From assembly GCA_040381535.1 (NCBI GenBank), contig JBEIHF010000046.1, positions 1 through 6,963 of the forward strand: a DNA stretch of 6,963 nucleotides, given 5' to 3'. The notes beneath the pieces were generated by a model. The model saw only the letters and a list, made by a program, of their open reading frames with translations, searched no databases and was not told where the DNA came from. Made by a program: the position numbers and the translations under genes. The DNA comes from Micavibrio_A sp040381535. Its GTDB lineage: Bacteria; Pseudomonadota; Alphaproteobacteria; Micavibrionales; Micavibrionaceae. Below, one piece after another: positions 1 to 6,849 of the stretch (within the stretch, counting starts at the first letter, position 1; each line of letters opens with the position of its first letter).

Positions 1-1202
1 CGTTGTTCAAGCTTGCTGTAAACATTCGTCGAATTTTCGATCAACAGGAAGTCGATGCCGATATTGGCTTTCTTATCGAGTTCAGTTTTATGTTCTTCAC
101 GCACCAGAACCAGATTTTGTTCGGCGGAATTCAGATCGGACGCAGATTGCTGCCATTTTGCCGCCTGATTAAATGCGTCATATCCGAAATAGCAGCAGCC
201 CGCCAAAAGTAATATCGATGCAGCAGTTGCCATTCTGGATGGGCCGGAAATTTTATCAAGCTGAGACGCCTGCAACGGCATCGTAAGCTGGGCCTTGCGA
301 CCCGTCCATGCCACGTGCAGAGGATCGGCATAACGCTGATCTTCCTGACGTCCGATTTTTATGCCAAGCAGATTGGCCGCTTCGGTGTTCGAAAGAACGC
401 TTAGGTTACAATCGAAATCCACCTTCGAGACGATGCGGTCCGCGGCCGAATTGTTGGCGATGACGATAATATCCAAACCGTCCGCGTTATCATATCCGAA
501 ACGGGAAAGATAACTCATCGTGCCGCGAAGTTCGCCGGCCACATCCGAAGCCCAGACTTCCTGATCTATGTCGTTCGCCGAAATCGGCGTCATACGTGTC
601 AGCGCGAGTTCGCCATTCTTGGTAACAACCTGACGTAAACCGCCGCTGTGATGTTGCCCTACAAGAATACTCCACACGGCAGGCTTGTCGGAAGATTTGG
701 AAAGCTTCTTCGAGAGCGCCTGCACCATCCCCGCGGATTCCACAGGAAGCAGGGAAAATCCCGTAATCGCGGCGTAGGATTTTTGAACGCTCGACAGTGT
801 CTTTCTGATGTTTTCGGAAAGAGGCACAGCGGCCAAAAGATAAATATCGCCCGAAGCGCCGGCATCTCTTACAGGCGCCTTCTCTTTTAACTTTATGGCC
901 GAACGGATCGGGTAAGACGGGAACGCTGCGGCGACACGGCGCTTAACCAGATTGGCACGATCGAGCGAGCCTGCCTTAGGCACACGCTCTTTACGGTAGT
1001 GTTGCTCCACCATATCATTAAGTATGAGGATGGATTTACCGCGGCATTTTTTACGGATGACATCCGATACGGCATCTTCGAAATCCTGCGTGTCCCAAGG
1101 AATAACTTCCAGAAGCGTAACGCGTCCTCCGGCTGTGTCGTGGATATACACCCCCTCATCACTAAGGAGCAGCACACATCTCGAAGGAGAGAACAAAGAC
1201 AT
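1..1202 (-). CDS. PilM/GspL-like bitopic pilus or type II secretion assembly protein (C-terminus cut by window edge)
   Basis: An open frame of 400 codons runs without a stop from an ATG at 1202 off the left edge. The preceding gene's TAG (1223-1221) is in the same frame and no other start codon lies between, so this start is well fixed. An AGGCGG 8 nt upstream is a fair ribosome binding site. Residues 1-320 look like a soluble cytoplasmic region of mixed alpha/beta type. One strong membrane span follows at about 323-344 (hydrophobic, with a Cys pair at 336-337). After it comes a charged helical stretch (about 346-380) suited to a periplasmic coiled coil. This layout matches GspL or fused PilM-PilN-type proteins, which connect the assembly ATPase to the periplasmic alignment complex. 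The assignment rests on layout and on lying directly after the platform gene; no diagnostic nucleotide-binding motif stands out. A PilO2/BfpC-like protein is an alternative. The gene has the same direction and an 18-nt gap from its neighbour, so one operon is likely. Confidence 0.72.
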   Translation of the reverse strand, partial: MSLFSPSRCVLLLSDEGVYIHDTAGGRVTLLEVIPWDTQDFEDAVSDVIRKKCRGKSILILNDMVEQHYRKERVPKAGSLDRANLVKRRVAAAFPSYPIRSAIKLKEKAPVRDAGASGDIYLLAAVPLSENIRKTLSSVQKSYAAITGFSLLPVESAGMVQALSKKLSKSSDKPAVWSILVGQHHSGGLRQVVTKNGELALTRMTPISANDIDQEVWASDVAGELRGTMSYLSRFGYDNADGLDIIVIANNSAADRIVSKVDFDCNLSVLSNTEAANLLGIKIGRQEDQRYADPLHVAWTGRKAQLTMPLQASQLDKISGPSRMATAASILLLAGCCYFGYDAFNQAAKWQQSASDLNSAEQNLVLVREEHKTELDKKANIGIDFLLIENSTNVYSKLEQ

Positions 1203-1220
1203 AGACGGGACCGCCTGCGG

Positions 1221-2429
1221 CTAGAATTGCATGTTTTCGAAACTAGAATAGATCGGGCCAAACACGCCGACCGCGATCCAAAGAATCATAGCACCAAGCA
1301 CCATGGTAAGTGAAGGCTCAATCATTACAATGAGTTTCTGAGTTTCTTCATCCACATCAGAGGTATAGAAGTCGGACACCTGATCCAGAACGGAGGTCAA
1401 ATTACCCGAGTCCTCACCCACTTTGATCATGCGGACCACCATGGAAGGGAATTCGCCGGAACCGTTAAAGGCCTCGGAAAGCGGGCTTCCCGTTTTAACC
1501 AGCGATTGAATGCTTTCCAAAGCCTCGATCAAAGCGAGGTTGGTAACAGTGTTTGTGGCTGCCTTAATGGACGGCAAAATAGCAAGACCTGCAGAATACA
1601 AAGCGCCGAAGGTCTGACAGAAACGGGCGATGTTGATTTTGCGTACCAATGATCCGAAAACCGGCGCGGCAATCAAAATCTTGTCGATCTGATACGCCAT
1701 ATCCTGTGATGATTTGCGAAGCGCCATTATAATCGCAAATAACGCGGGGGGCGTTGCCAAAACGGCCCACCAGTAAGCGGCAAAAAAGTCGGACGTCGCG
1801 ATAAGGGCCGTGGTGGCGAACGGCAATTCCATTTCCATGTTACGAATAAATTCCACGATCTGCGGAACAACAAAGCCCATCATCAAAGCAACAGCGCCCA
1901 AAACTACAACGCCGACGATGATTGGATATCGCACAGCTTTGCGAACGCGGGTTTGCATCAAATCAACCCATTTAAGGTATTTTATCAATTGCTGGTAAGA
2001 ACGGCTCATCTTACCGGTCTCTTCACCCGCTCCCACGAGCGACACATAAAGGTTGTGAAAGACCTTAGGGTGCTTAGCAAGCGCTTCAGAGAGCTTACTG
2101 CCTTCGAACACGTCGCGGTAAATTTCTGACACGGCGTCGCGCATCGCGGTGTTGTCTGTGGTATCGCGGATATCGGCTAGAGAGTCCAAAATTGGAACGG
2201 CCGCCGACTCCATCTGATCCAAGTGCATGAACAATTGAATCAGGTCGCGGATTTTTACCTTGGTGAGAAAATGGGTCTTGCCCTTCTTTTTCGAGAGTGG
2301 CGTAGCGCTGACCAGTTCCAATCCTGCGGATTGCAACTGGTTGAACAGATCCGTTTCATTCATCGCCCCCAAGACGCCCTTGATCGGACGTCCCTTGGTA
2401 TTCAAGGCTCTGTACTTATATTTTTCCAT
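1221..2429 (-). CDS. GspF/PilC-family inner-membrane platform protein
   Basis: This 402-residue protein has the usual length of the T2SSF family (PilC in type IV pili, GspF in type II secretion). It is the polytopic inner-membrane platform on which the assembly ATPase acts to add pilin or pseudopilin subunits. The family's internal duplication is visible. The first cytoplasmic repeat spans about 63-165 with GAGEETGKM at 133-141; the second spans about 265-370 with KVGEDSGNL at 336-344. Membrane spans are seen at about 169-190, 219-236 and 372-394. The N-terminus (YKYRALNTKG) is the typical short beta segment of the family. The gene follows the ATPase gene after 18 nt. The leader (GACAACATAACATAATTT) has no Shine-Dalgarno match, so initiation may depend on translation of the upstream gene. 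Family membership is secure; assignment to a pilus rather than a secretion system is not. Confidence 0.95.
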   Translation of the reverse strand: MEKYKYRALNTKGRPIKGVLGAMNETDLFNQLQSAGLELVSATPLSKKKGKTHFLTKVKIRDLIQLFMHLDQMESAAVPILDSLADIRDTTDNTAMRDAVSEIYRDVFEGSKLSEALAKHPKVFHNLYVSLVGAGEETGKMSRSYQQLIKYLKWVDLMQTRVRKAVRYPIIVGVVVLGAVALMMGFVVPQIVEFIRNMEMELPFATTALIATSDFFAAYWWAVLATPPALFAIIMALRKSSQDMAYQIDKILIAAPVFGSLVRKINIARFCQTFGALYSAGLAILPSIKAATNTVTNLALIEALESIQSLVKTGSPLSEAFNGSGEFPSMVVRMIKVGEDSGNLTSVLDQVSDFYTSDVDEETQKLIVMIEPSLTMVLGAMILWIAVGVFGPIYSSFENMQF

Positions 2430-2447
2430 AAATTATGTTATGTTGTC

Positions 2448-4379
2448 TTATTGGACAGCGACGACTTTTGATAGGGCTTCCAAAGTGGTTACCCCCTCGA
2501 GGATCTTTAGAATGCCATCATCCTTCATGGATTTGAAGCCCTTTTGTACAGCGACAGCCTTCATCTCTCCTTTCGTACCGTTGCGCGCCACGATTTCGTC
2601 CAGTTCCTCATCAAAAAGCAAAATCTCGGCAACTGCCACACGTCCTTTATAGCCCGCGCCGCCGCACATATCGCATCCGCCAGCCTTGGCCTTGAAAATT
2701 TGCGGCGCGCTGGCGAACGGAACGCCCAGAATTTCACATTCGGCTTCGTCCGGCGTATGCGGCTGTTTGCAGTGCGGGCAAAGCGTTCTGACCAGACGCT
2801 GGGCGAACACGGCCACGATGTTACCCGCGACCATCCCCGGCACCATGCCCAAATCCATCAGACGTGGCATCGCGCCAAAAGAATCGTTGGTGTGGAGCGT
2901 CGTATAAACTTGGTGACCCGTCATGGCAGCCTGAAGCGCCATCGTCGCGGTCGTCTTATCGCGGATCTCCCCGATGAAGATGATGTTCGGATCTTGACGA
3001 AGCATCGAGCGGATACCGTCCGCAAAATCCAGAATGCCTTCACGCACCGGAGTTTGGCGGATCATCGGCAGCGAATATTCCACCGGATCTTCCAACGTGT
3101 GGATTTTCACATCCACCGTGTTGATCTCGTTCAACATAGAATAAAGAGACGTCGTTTTGCCCGAACCCGTAGGACCCGTTACGATGATTATACCTTCGGG
3201 TTTGGATTGTGCGCGTTCGATGCGTTTCAAATTGTGGTCGGAGAAGCCCAGAGTTTTAAGCGGCTTAATACCCGCGTTCTTGTCCAGAATACGCATGACG
3301 ATGTTTTCGCCATATACGGTGGGCAAAGATGAAACGCGGAAGTCGATTTCTTTTCCGCCGATAATCATGCTGATACGGCCGTCCTGCGGCGTCAACTTGT
3401 CGGCGATGTTCATGTTACCCATGATCTTCAAACGCTGACCTATAGGGTTCCAGTGTTGTTTGTGCAGGATCTGCGCCGTGAACAAATCTCCGTCTACACG
3501 GTAGCGCAGACGCACGAAATTTTCTTCGGGTTCAAAGTGCAAGTCGGATGCTTTTAATTTAACAGCTTCCGCGATCAGCGCATTGACGAGGCGTACGATC
3601 GGGTGTGTGAAAGCTTCTTCTTCGGAAAGACCTGTGACTTCGAGTTTCTTCTCGTCGGTGCTTTCGAGTTCTTTCAGGATGTCGTTTACTTTTGATGCGT
3701 AACCGTACGCAGCATCGATGGCTTCGGAGATAACGACAGGTGTCGATACCAGCGGCTTAATCGTAACGCCTTTGGGCATGAAACGGCGCAGGATATCCAT
3801 CGCGACGACATCATACGGGTCGGCCATTGCGATACGTGCGATTTCGCCATCCAAGGATACGGGAAGAATATGATGCTTGACGGCGATTTTCTTTTCAATT
3901 AACGCCAGCGCGGCACCGTCAATTACGGTCACCTTAGGATTAAAAACTTCGAAGCCAGATGTTTCGGCCAAAAACGCCGACAAAACTTCGTCCGTGATAA
4001 AGCCGAGGCCGACGAGTACTTCGCCAAGCATCTTGCCGGAAATCTTTTTCTCTTGAAGCGCGACGTTCAACTGGTCTGCGGTAATAATACCCATTCCAAC
4101 AAGGCGATCACCTATACGTCCCTTGCCCGCGCGTTCATCTTCCGTACTGTGAACACGTTGTAGGTTTTTACGATCGACAACAGCGATGTCACGCGAGGAC
4201 GAACTAGAAAACTCACGTTCCTCATTATGCGTATCCATATCTTTATGGGATTTCTTATAGGAGCCTTCTTCGGCATCTATAGGCTTCATGTCGTCAAAAG
4301 ACATGCCGCTTATATCTATTGCCCCCATATCGCCTTCGATAACCAAACCGCTATCTTTTGCATCCGATGTTTTTTTCAT
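2448..4379 (-). CDS. GspE/PilB-family pilus or type II secretion assembly ATPase with MshEN domain
   Basis: This 643-residue cytoplasmic hexameric ATPase drives pilin or pseudopilin assembly. Residues 1-85 are polar, acidic and Ser-rich (five Ser at 58-62) and look disordered. An MshEN-type domain follows, with two tandem 24-residue motifs at 88-111 (RIGDRLV...) and 117-140 (MLGEVLV...) separated by five residues; in MshE this domain binds cyclic di-GMP. The catalytic core shows Walker A GPTGSGKT at 402-409, an Asp box LEDPVE around 429-434, Walker B IIFIGEIRD at 466-474 with Glu471, and a His box GHQVYTTLHTND at 488-499. Four cysteines (C534, C537, C569, C572) form the zinc site seen in GspE and PilB but absent from PilT-type retraction ATPases, which argues for assembly. 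The ATG at 4379 has only an AAGG 12 nt upstream. It is the first gene of the leftward operon in this window. Confidence 0.95.
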   Translation of the reverse strand: MKKTSDAKDSGLVIEGDMGAIDISGMSFDDMKPIDAEEGSYKKSHKDMDTHNEEREFSSSSSRDIAVVDRKNLQRVHSTEDERAGKGRIGDRLVGMGIITADQLNVALQEKKISGKMLGEVLVGLGFITDEVLSAFLAETSGFEVFNPKVTVIDGAALALIEKKIAVKHHILPVSLDGEIARIAMADPYDVVAMDILRRFMPKGVTIKPLVSTPVVISEAIDAAYGYASKVNDILKELESTDEKKLEVTGLSEEEAFTHPIVRLVNALIAEAVKLKASDLHFEPEENFVRLRYRVDGDLFTAQILHKQHWNPIGQRLKIMGNMNIADKLTPQDGRISMIIGGKEIDFRVSSLPTVYGENIVMRILDKNAGIKPLKTLGFSDHNLKRIERAQSKPEGIIIVTGPTGSGKTTSLYSMLNEINTVDVKIHTLEDPVEYSLPMIRQTPVREGILDFADGIRSMLRQDPNIIFIGEIRDKTTATMALQAAMTGHQVYTTLHTNDSFGAMPRLMDLGMVPGMVAGNIVAVFAQRLVRTLCPHCKQPHTPDEAECEILGVPFASAPQIFKAKAGGCDMCGGAGYKGRVAVAEILLFDEELDEIVARNGTKGEMKAVAVQKGFKSMKDDGILKILEGVTTLEALSKVVAVQ

Positions 4380-4393
4380 TGCCGATCTATGCC

Positions 4394-4405
4394 TTAGACG
4401 TCTAA
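4394..4405. repeat. 12-bp perfect palindrome upstream of the assembly ATPase gene
   Basis: TTAGACGTCTAA is its own reverse complement and lies 14 bp upstream of the ATPase start codon, inside the 160-bp gap (4380-4539) that should hold the operon promoter. A dimeric regulator could bind such a site. However, one or two 12-bp palindromes are expected by chance in a window of this size. The gap holds no clear sigma-70 promoter, and I see no second copy of the palindrome. Confidence 0.2.
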
Positions 4406-4539
4406 CCGATGGTTTTTGCGGGCAGAGTATCAGCCCATGCTAAAGTCTTGCACAGATTGGTTAACAAATGGAAAACAGGAAGGGTTTTGGGAGAAGACAT
4501 CATCTCCACACTTCAAATAATTCAAAAGGTTAAGAGATT

Positions 4540-5262
4540 TTAAGGCGCGGCGAAGGTCAGAACCAGCGCGTCGCGGTAGCCGTGTTTGGCGGGGTCGATC
4601 AAATTAATAGGTGTGACATCATGCAGAACGCGGCGGTCATCGAGGAAAACCGTATCCAAGGGGTCGGTCAGCGTGAAGCTTCCTAGGCTTTCGCCTGTTT
4701 GCGCGGAATAGATATCGGTAACACCCTCTCCCACATTGATTCGGTTGGCCAGCACCACGGAAACCCAATCCACACCGTCGCGGTGTTTTCCTTCAGGGGT
4801 GGGTTTGCCCACGGCATCCGCGGCGGGTTCGATGCGGAACTGATGCATTTCTATCAGGCTTCCGGTGGGAACGGGCGTGCATCCTGCTTTGGTGAATATG
4901 GAACGGGAAATATCTATTAGAGCTTGATTGACGGGGCTTTGCGACGTTTCATCGGTAACAGGCTCGAACCATCTTTCTATGCCGCCATTAAGCGTGTTGT
5001 GGTCAAGGCTTTGATAGTGCGGCTGGTGTGGTTTTCTGATGACCTCGCCTTTGGAAACTTCGAAGGCCGCGTGACGGCGGCGGCGGTATCGGCCCCCATC
5101 AGCCATGTAACTGTCTTCACACAGATCGTTCCAGCTTTGGGCATAGTCGTTCCATGCCTCCAGCGCGCGTTCGGACAGAATCTTTCGCATCTGCGTCCCC
5201 GACACGTATGAAAATCCGTGTTCCTTTATTTCCGACGCTATGGATTCAATATTAACAGCCAT
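4540..5262 (-). CDS. Fe(II)/2-oxoglutarate-dependent dioxygenase, PF10014-like (2OG-Fe_Oxy_2)
   Basis: This is a small cytoplasmic non-haem iron oxygenase of 240 residues, close to the family's usual length. Numbering here starts at the GTG at 5265. The facial triad is visible as HRD (H161, D163) and a distal histidine in RVLHDVTP (H215). R231 in GYRDALVLTF is well placed to bind the 2-oxoglutarate carboxylate. The segment YRRRRHAAFEV followed by PHYQSLDHNTLNGG (about 60-95) is typical of this family, whose characterised members include L-isoleucine 4-hydroxylase from Bacillus. A free amino acid is therefore a possible substrate, but the sequence does not settle it. I prefer ATG at 5262, because GAGGAG lies 4 nt upstream of it but only 1 nt from the GTG at 5265. 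The gene stands alone, with its own likely promoter and no pathway partner nearby. Confidence 0.88.
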   Translation of the reverse strand: MAVNIESIASEIKEHGFSYVSGTQMRKILSERALEAWNDYAQSWNDLCEDSYMADGGRYRRRRHAAFEVSKGEVIRKPHQPHYQSLDHNTLNGGIERWFEPVTDETSQSPVNQALIDISRSIFTKAGCTPVPTGSLIEMHQFRIEPAADAVGKPTPEGKHRDGVDWVSVVLANRINVGEGVTDIYSAQTGESLGSFTLTDPLDTVFLDDRRVLHDVTPINLIDPAKHGYRDALVLTFAAP

Positions 5263-5279
5263 CACACTCCTCAGGACGC

Positions 5280-5285
5280 GTTATA
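5280..5285 (-). promoter_or_regulatory. Possible -10 element for the dioxygenase gene
   Basis: On the minus strand the hexamer TATAAC (5 of 6 to TATAAT) lies 17 nt upstream of the preferred ATG, just after the T-tract of the putative tRNA terminator. No convincing -35 hexamer is found at the right distance, so the call is weak. It would give a very short leader that still holds the GAGGAG ribosome binding site. Confidence 0.28.
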
Positions 5286-5290
5286 TATGA

Positions 5291-5338
5291 CAAAAAATGG
5301 AGAATGCCTAGGCTTTCCAGGGAAAACCCATGCATTCC
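5291..5338 (-). terminator. Probable Rho-independent terminator of tRNA-Arg
   Basis: Read on the minus strand, an outer stem GAATGC/GCATTC (5337-5332 with 5307-5302) encloses an inner 7-bp stem GGTTTTC/GAAAGCC with a CCTG loop and one G-U pair. Four bases (TCCA) separate the outer stem from a run of six T (5297-5292). The structure begins about 25 nt past the tRNA 3' end and lies before the dioxygenase gene, so it would separate the two transcription units. The spacer before the T-run and the internal loop make it a non-canonical terminator. The plus strand has no T-tract after the hairpin. Confidence 0.5.
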
Positions 5339-5361
5339 AACAATATGTAAAAATATGAAAA

Positions 5362-5438
5362 TGGCGCGCCCGAAGAGATTCGAACTCCTAACCTCCTGAT
5401 CCGTAGTCAGGTGCTCTATCCAATTGAGCTACGGGCGC
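5362..5438 (-). tRNA. tRNA-Arg(ACG)
   Basis: A full cloverleaf of 77 nt including an encoded CCA is seen on the minus strand. The acceptor stem is GCGCCCG/CGGGCGC with discriminator G. The D-arm is GCTC/GAGC with a GG in the loop. The anticodon stem CCTGA/TCAGG holds the loop CTACGGA, and the T-arm AGGAG/CTCTT holds TTCGAAT. The anticodon ACG (5404-5402) decodes arginine CGN codons; A34 is normally deaminated to inosine by TadA, letting it read CGU, CGC and CGA. All stems pair, with one G-U in the T stem. I see no duplicated 3' end nearby that would mark an integrated element. Confidence 0.97.
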
Positions 5439-5464
5439 GTGCCGGTTCGGTAAGAACGCCGGAC

Positions 5465-5492
5465 CTTACATCAAGCCCCAGCCCCTTCGCAA
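5465..5492 (-). promoter_or_regulatory. Possible promoter of tRNA-Arg
   Basis: On the minus strand a -35-like TTGCGA (5492-5487) and a -10-like TGTAAG (5470-5465) are 16 bp apart. Each matches the sigma-70 consensus at 4 of 6 positions. Transcription would start about 20 nt before the mature tRNA 5' end, a sensible distance. The elements overlap the left arm of an inverted repeat. The matches are weak and could be chance. Confidence 0.3.
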
Positions 5493-5552
5493 GCCAAAGT
5501 TTAGCCGATTTGGCATGAAAGTTTTTGTGAGTGTTTTGAAGGGGCTTGGGCT
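5474..5552. repeat. Imperfect inverted repeat with nested stem between the divergent tRNA and envelope-protein genes
   Basis: The 15-bp arms at 5474-5488 and 5538-5552 are reverse complements except for one position (GAAGGGGCT, G or T, GGGCT), with 49 bp between them. Inside is a perfect 6-bp pair, GCCAAA (5493-5498) with TTTGGC (5509-5514). Together they could form a nested stem-loop or cruciform. The left arm overlaps the possible tRNA promoter, and the right arm lies just before a -35-like TTGACT. No T-tract follows on either strand, so a terminator is unlikely. The function is unknown. Confidence 0.55.
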
Positions 5553-5559
5553 GTTTAGC

Positions 5560-5591
5560 TTGACTCAGGGGTCTAATTCGGATGATTTAAG
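5560..5591 (+). promoter_or_regulatory. Weak promoter candidate for the OmpA-like protein gene
   Basis: TTGACT at 5560-5565 matches the -35 consensus at 5 of 6 positions. The best downstream -10 is TTTAAG at 5586-5591, with a long 20-bp spacing; no better hexamer sits at 16-18 bp. If real, transcription would start about 45-50 nt upstream of the ATG at 5644, which agrees with that start rather than the upstream ATG at 5515. Confidence 0.25.
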
Positions 5592-5643
5592 GCATCAGCT
5601 AGCTGTGTGTCGGCCCATGCCGCCAAACCCATTGGAAAAAGAT

Positions 5644-6843
5644 ATGAAGATCAATATGTTCCTCGCCCGTACGATCATTGCAGGAGGCGCGTTCACCGCC
5701 GTACTTCTGGCAAGCAGCGCCGGTTTCGCGCAGGTCGATATGAAAAAGCGCCCGTCCTTGGTTATTACCAACCAGTCGATGGCCGGCAACACCGCCACTT
5801 CATCCCCCATATACAATGGCCCCGTAAAAACGCCCGATATTACGGCTGCTCAGGTCAACGGTGGCGCATATTTCCAGCCGACGCAAACGATTGTCGCGGA
5901 AAAAGTGAGTGAATTGAAATCCGATCTGATGGGCCTGCAAGGCCGCGTCAACAACCTCGCTAGCCAATTAAAGGCGATGCAAGGTCGCAGCGCCTCCATG
6001 GCCGGCGAATACAACGCATCCGTTGCCACCATCAACACGCAATTGCAAAGCGGCACGACGCCTGGCAACCCGCGTCTCGTGCAAAAATTGCAAACGGCGC
6101 AAGGCAATCTTGACCGTCTGTCGCAAAACGTCGCCGACCTAAACGCAATGGCCGTCGAAGCCGCGAACGCCGCATCGATGGGTTCGTTCCTACTCGAAGC
6201 CTGCCGCTCCGCTTACGGTTTGTCCGGCGCCGTTGAAGAAGATCACGCCGCGCTCGCGCAAGTCGAAGACCAAGTCAACAACACGATCGTCACGATCGAC
6301 CGTGTGCTGAACGAAGTGAACGACGACATCACGCGCACCGCCGCTTACCTTTCCGCTGAACGCAGCAACATCAGAACACTTTCGCTCGCTGTCACGAACG
6401 GCGATTACTACGGCGCGTCTTTGGCATCCCGTCCGTTCTCGTCCGCTCCTCCTTCCACGCTGATACAGCCTGCAAATTATACTCCGAGCGCAGGTCCCAG
6501 CCCAGCGCCGATCGTGCCCGTAGCCGCCGTGCCGCTGCCCAGTCCACGTCCTCTCGTGAAAATCAAATTCGATCAACCCAATGTTGAATACGAACAAGCC
6601 GTTTACATGGCCGTCAACGAAGCGATGCAGAAATATCCGAATGCGCGTTTTGAATTGATCGCCGTCAACCCTTCCGCCGGCAACGCCGCGCAGGTCGCCA
6701 TTGAAAGCACCCGCGCACGTCGCAATGCGGAGATGGTCTTGCGTTCACTTTCCCAAATGGGCATCGACGTGAACAAGATCGATCTTTCCACGCTACAAAG
6801 CGCAGAAGCAAGAACCAACGAAGTTCACATCTACATCCGTTAA
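5644..6843 (+). CDS. Secreted coiled-coil protein with degenerate OmpA/MotB-like C-terminal domain
   Basis: I place the start at 5644, giving 399 residues. There a Lys/Arg-bearing n-region, a hydrophobic core (about 10-25) and a likely cleavage site SAGFA/QVD after A29 make a clear signal peptide. The frame is open up to an ATG at 5515, but that would put 43 unrelated residues before the signal and has no ribosome binding site; GGAAAAAG precedes 5644. The mature protein has a low-complexity start, then long alpha-helical, probably coiled-coil stretches (about 83-135 and 143-250) with a single Cys187. A Pro/Ala/Ser linker follows (about 264-303). The C-terminal domain (304-399) runs from VKIKF to NEVHIYIR, with STRARRNAEMVLRSLSQMGI at 355-374, which follows the OmpA-like fold pattern. 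The usual GHTD loop is replaced by AVNPSAGN, so peptidoglycan binding may be lost. I expect an envelope or periplasmic structural protein; its specific role is unknown. Confidence 0.78.
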   Translation: MKINMFLARTIIAGGAFTAVLLASSAGFAQVDMKKRPSLVITNQSMAGNTATSSPIYNGPVKTPDITAAQVNGGAYFQPTQTIVAEKVSELKSDLMGLQGRVNNLASQLKAMQGRSASMAGEYNASVATINTQLQSGTTPGNPRLVQKLQTAQGNLDRLSQNVADLNAMAVEAANAASMGSFLLEACRSAYGLSGAVEEDHAALAQVEDQVNNTIVTIDRVLNEVNDDITRTAAYLSAERSNIRTLSLAVTNGDYYGASLASRPFSSAPPSTLIQPANYTPSAGPSPAPIVPVAAVPLPSPRPLVKIKFDQPNVEYEQAVYMAVNEAMQKYPNARFELIAVNPSAGNAAQVAIESTRARRNAEMVLRSLSQMGIDVNKIDLSTLQSAEARTNEVHIYIR

Positions 6844-6849
6844 CCCACC

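Noticed and set aside
893..1261. 122-codon minus-strand open frame overlapping the start of the PilM/GspL-like gene
   Set aside because: It is out of frame with the 400-codon open frame that starts at 1202 and overlaps the end of the platform gene. Its Cys/Ser/Arg-rich product looks random.
2544..3332. 262-codon plus-strand open frame opposite the assembly ATPase gene
   Set aside because: It lies fully antisense to a gene with unmistakable family motifs. Its product is rich in Arg and His with no domain pattern, as expected of a shadow frame.
4394..4405. The 12-bp palindrome TTAGACGTCTAA as a regulatory operator
   Set aside because: About one or two such palindromes are expected by chance in a window this long, and no second copy or flanking symmetry supports it. 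It is listed only as a low-confidence repeat.
5362..5438. tRNA-Arg as an attachment site of an integrated element
   Set aside because: No direct repeat of the tRNA 3' end, integrase or phage-like gene is visible in the window.
5596..5605. 10-bp palindrome CAGCTAGCTG upstream of the OmpA-like gene
   Set aside because: Several palindromes of this length are expected by chance, and no second copy or promoter overlap supports a role.
5515..5643. N-terminal extension of the OmpA-like protein from the ATG at 5515
   Set aside because: It would bury a clear signal peptide 43 residues inside the protein, has no ribosome binding site, and spans the inverted repeat and the promoter candidate.
6190..6597. 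135-codon minus-strand open frame opposite the OmpA-like gene
   Set aside because: It is antisense to a well-supported exported protein. Its Arg/Gly/Val-rich composition reflects reversed codons of the real gene.
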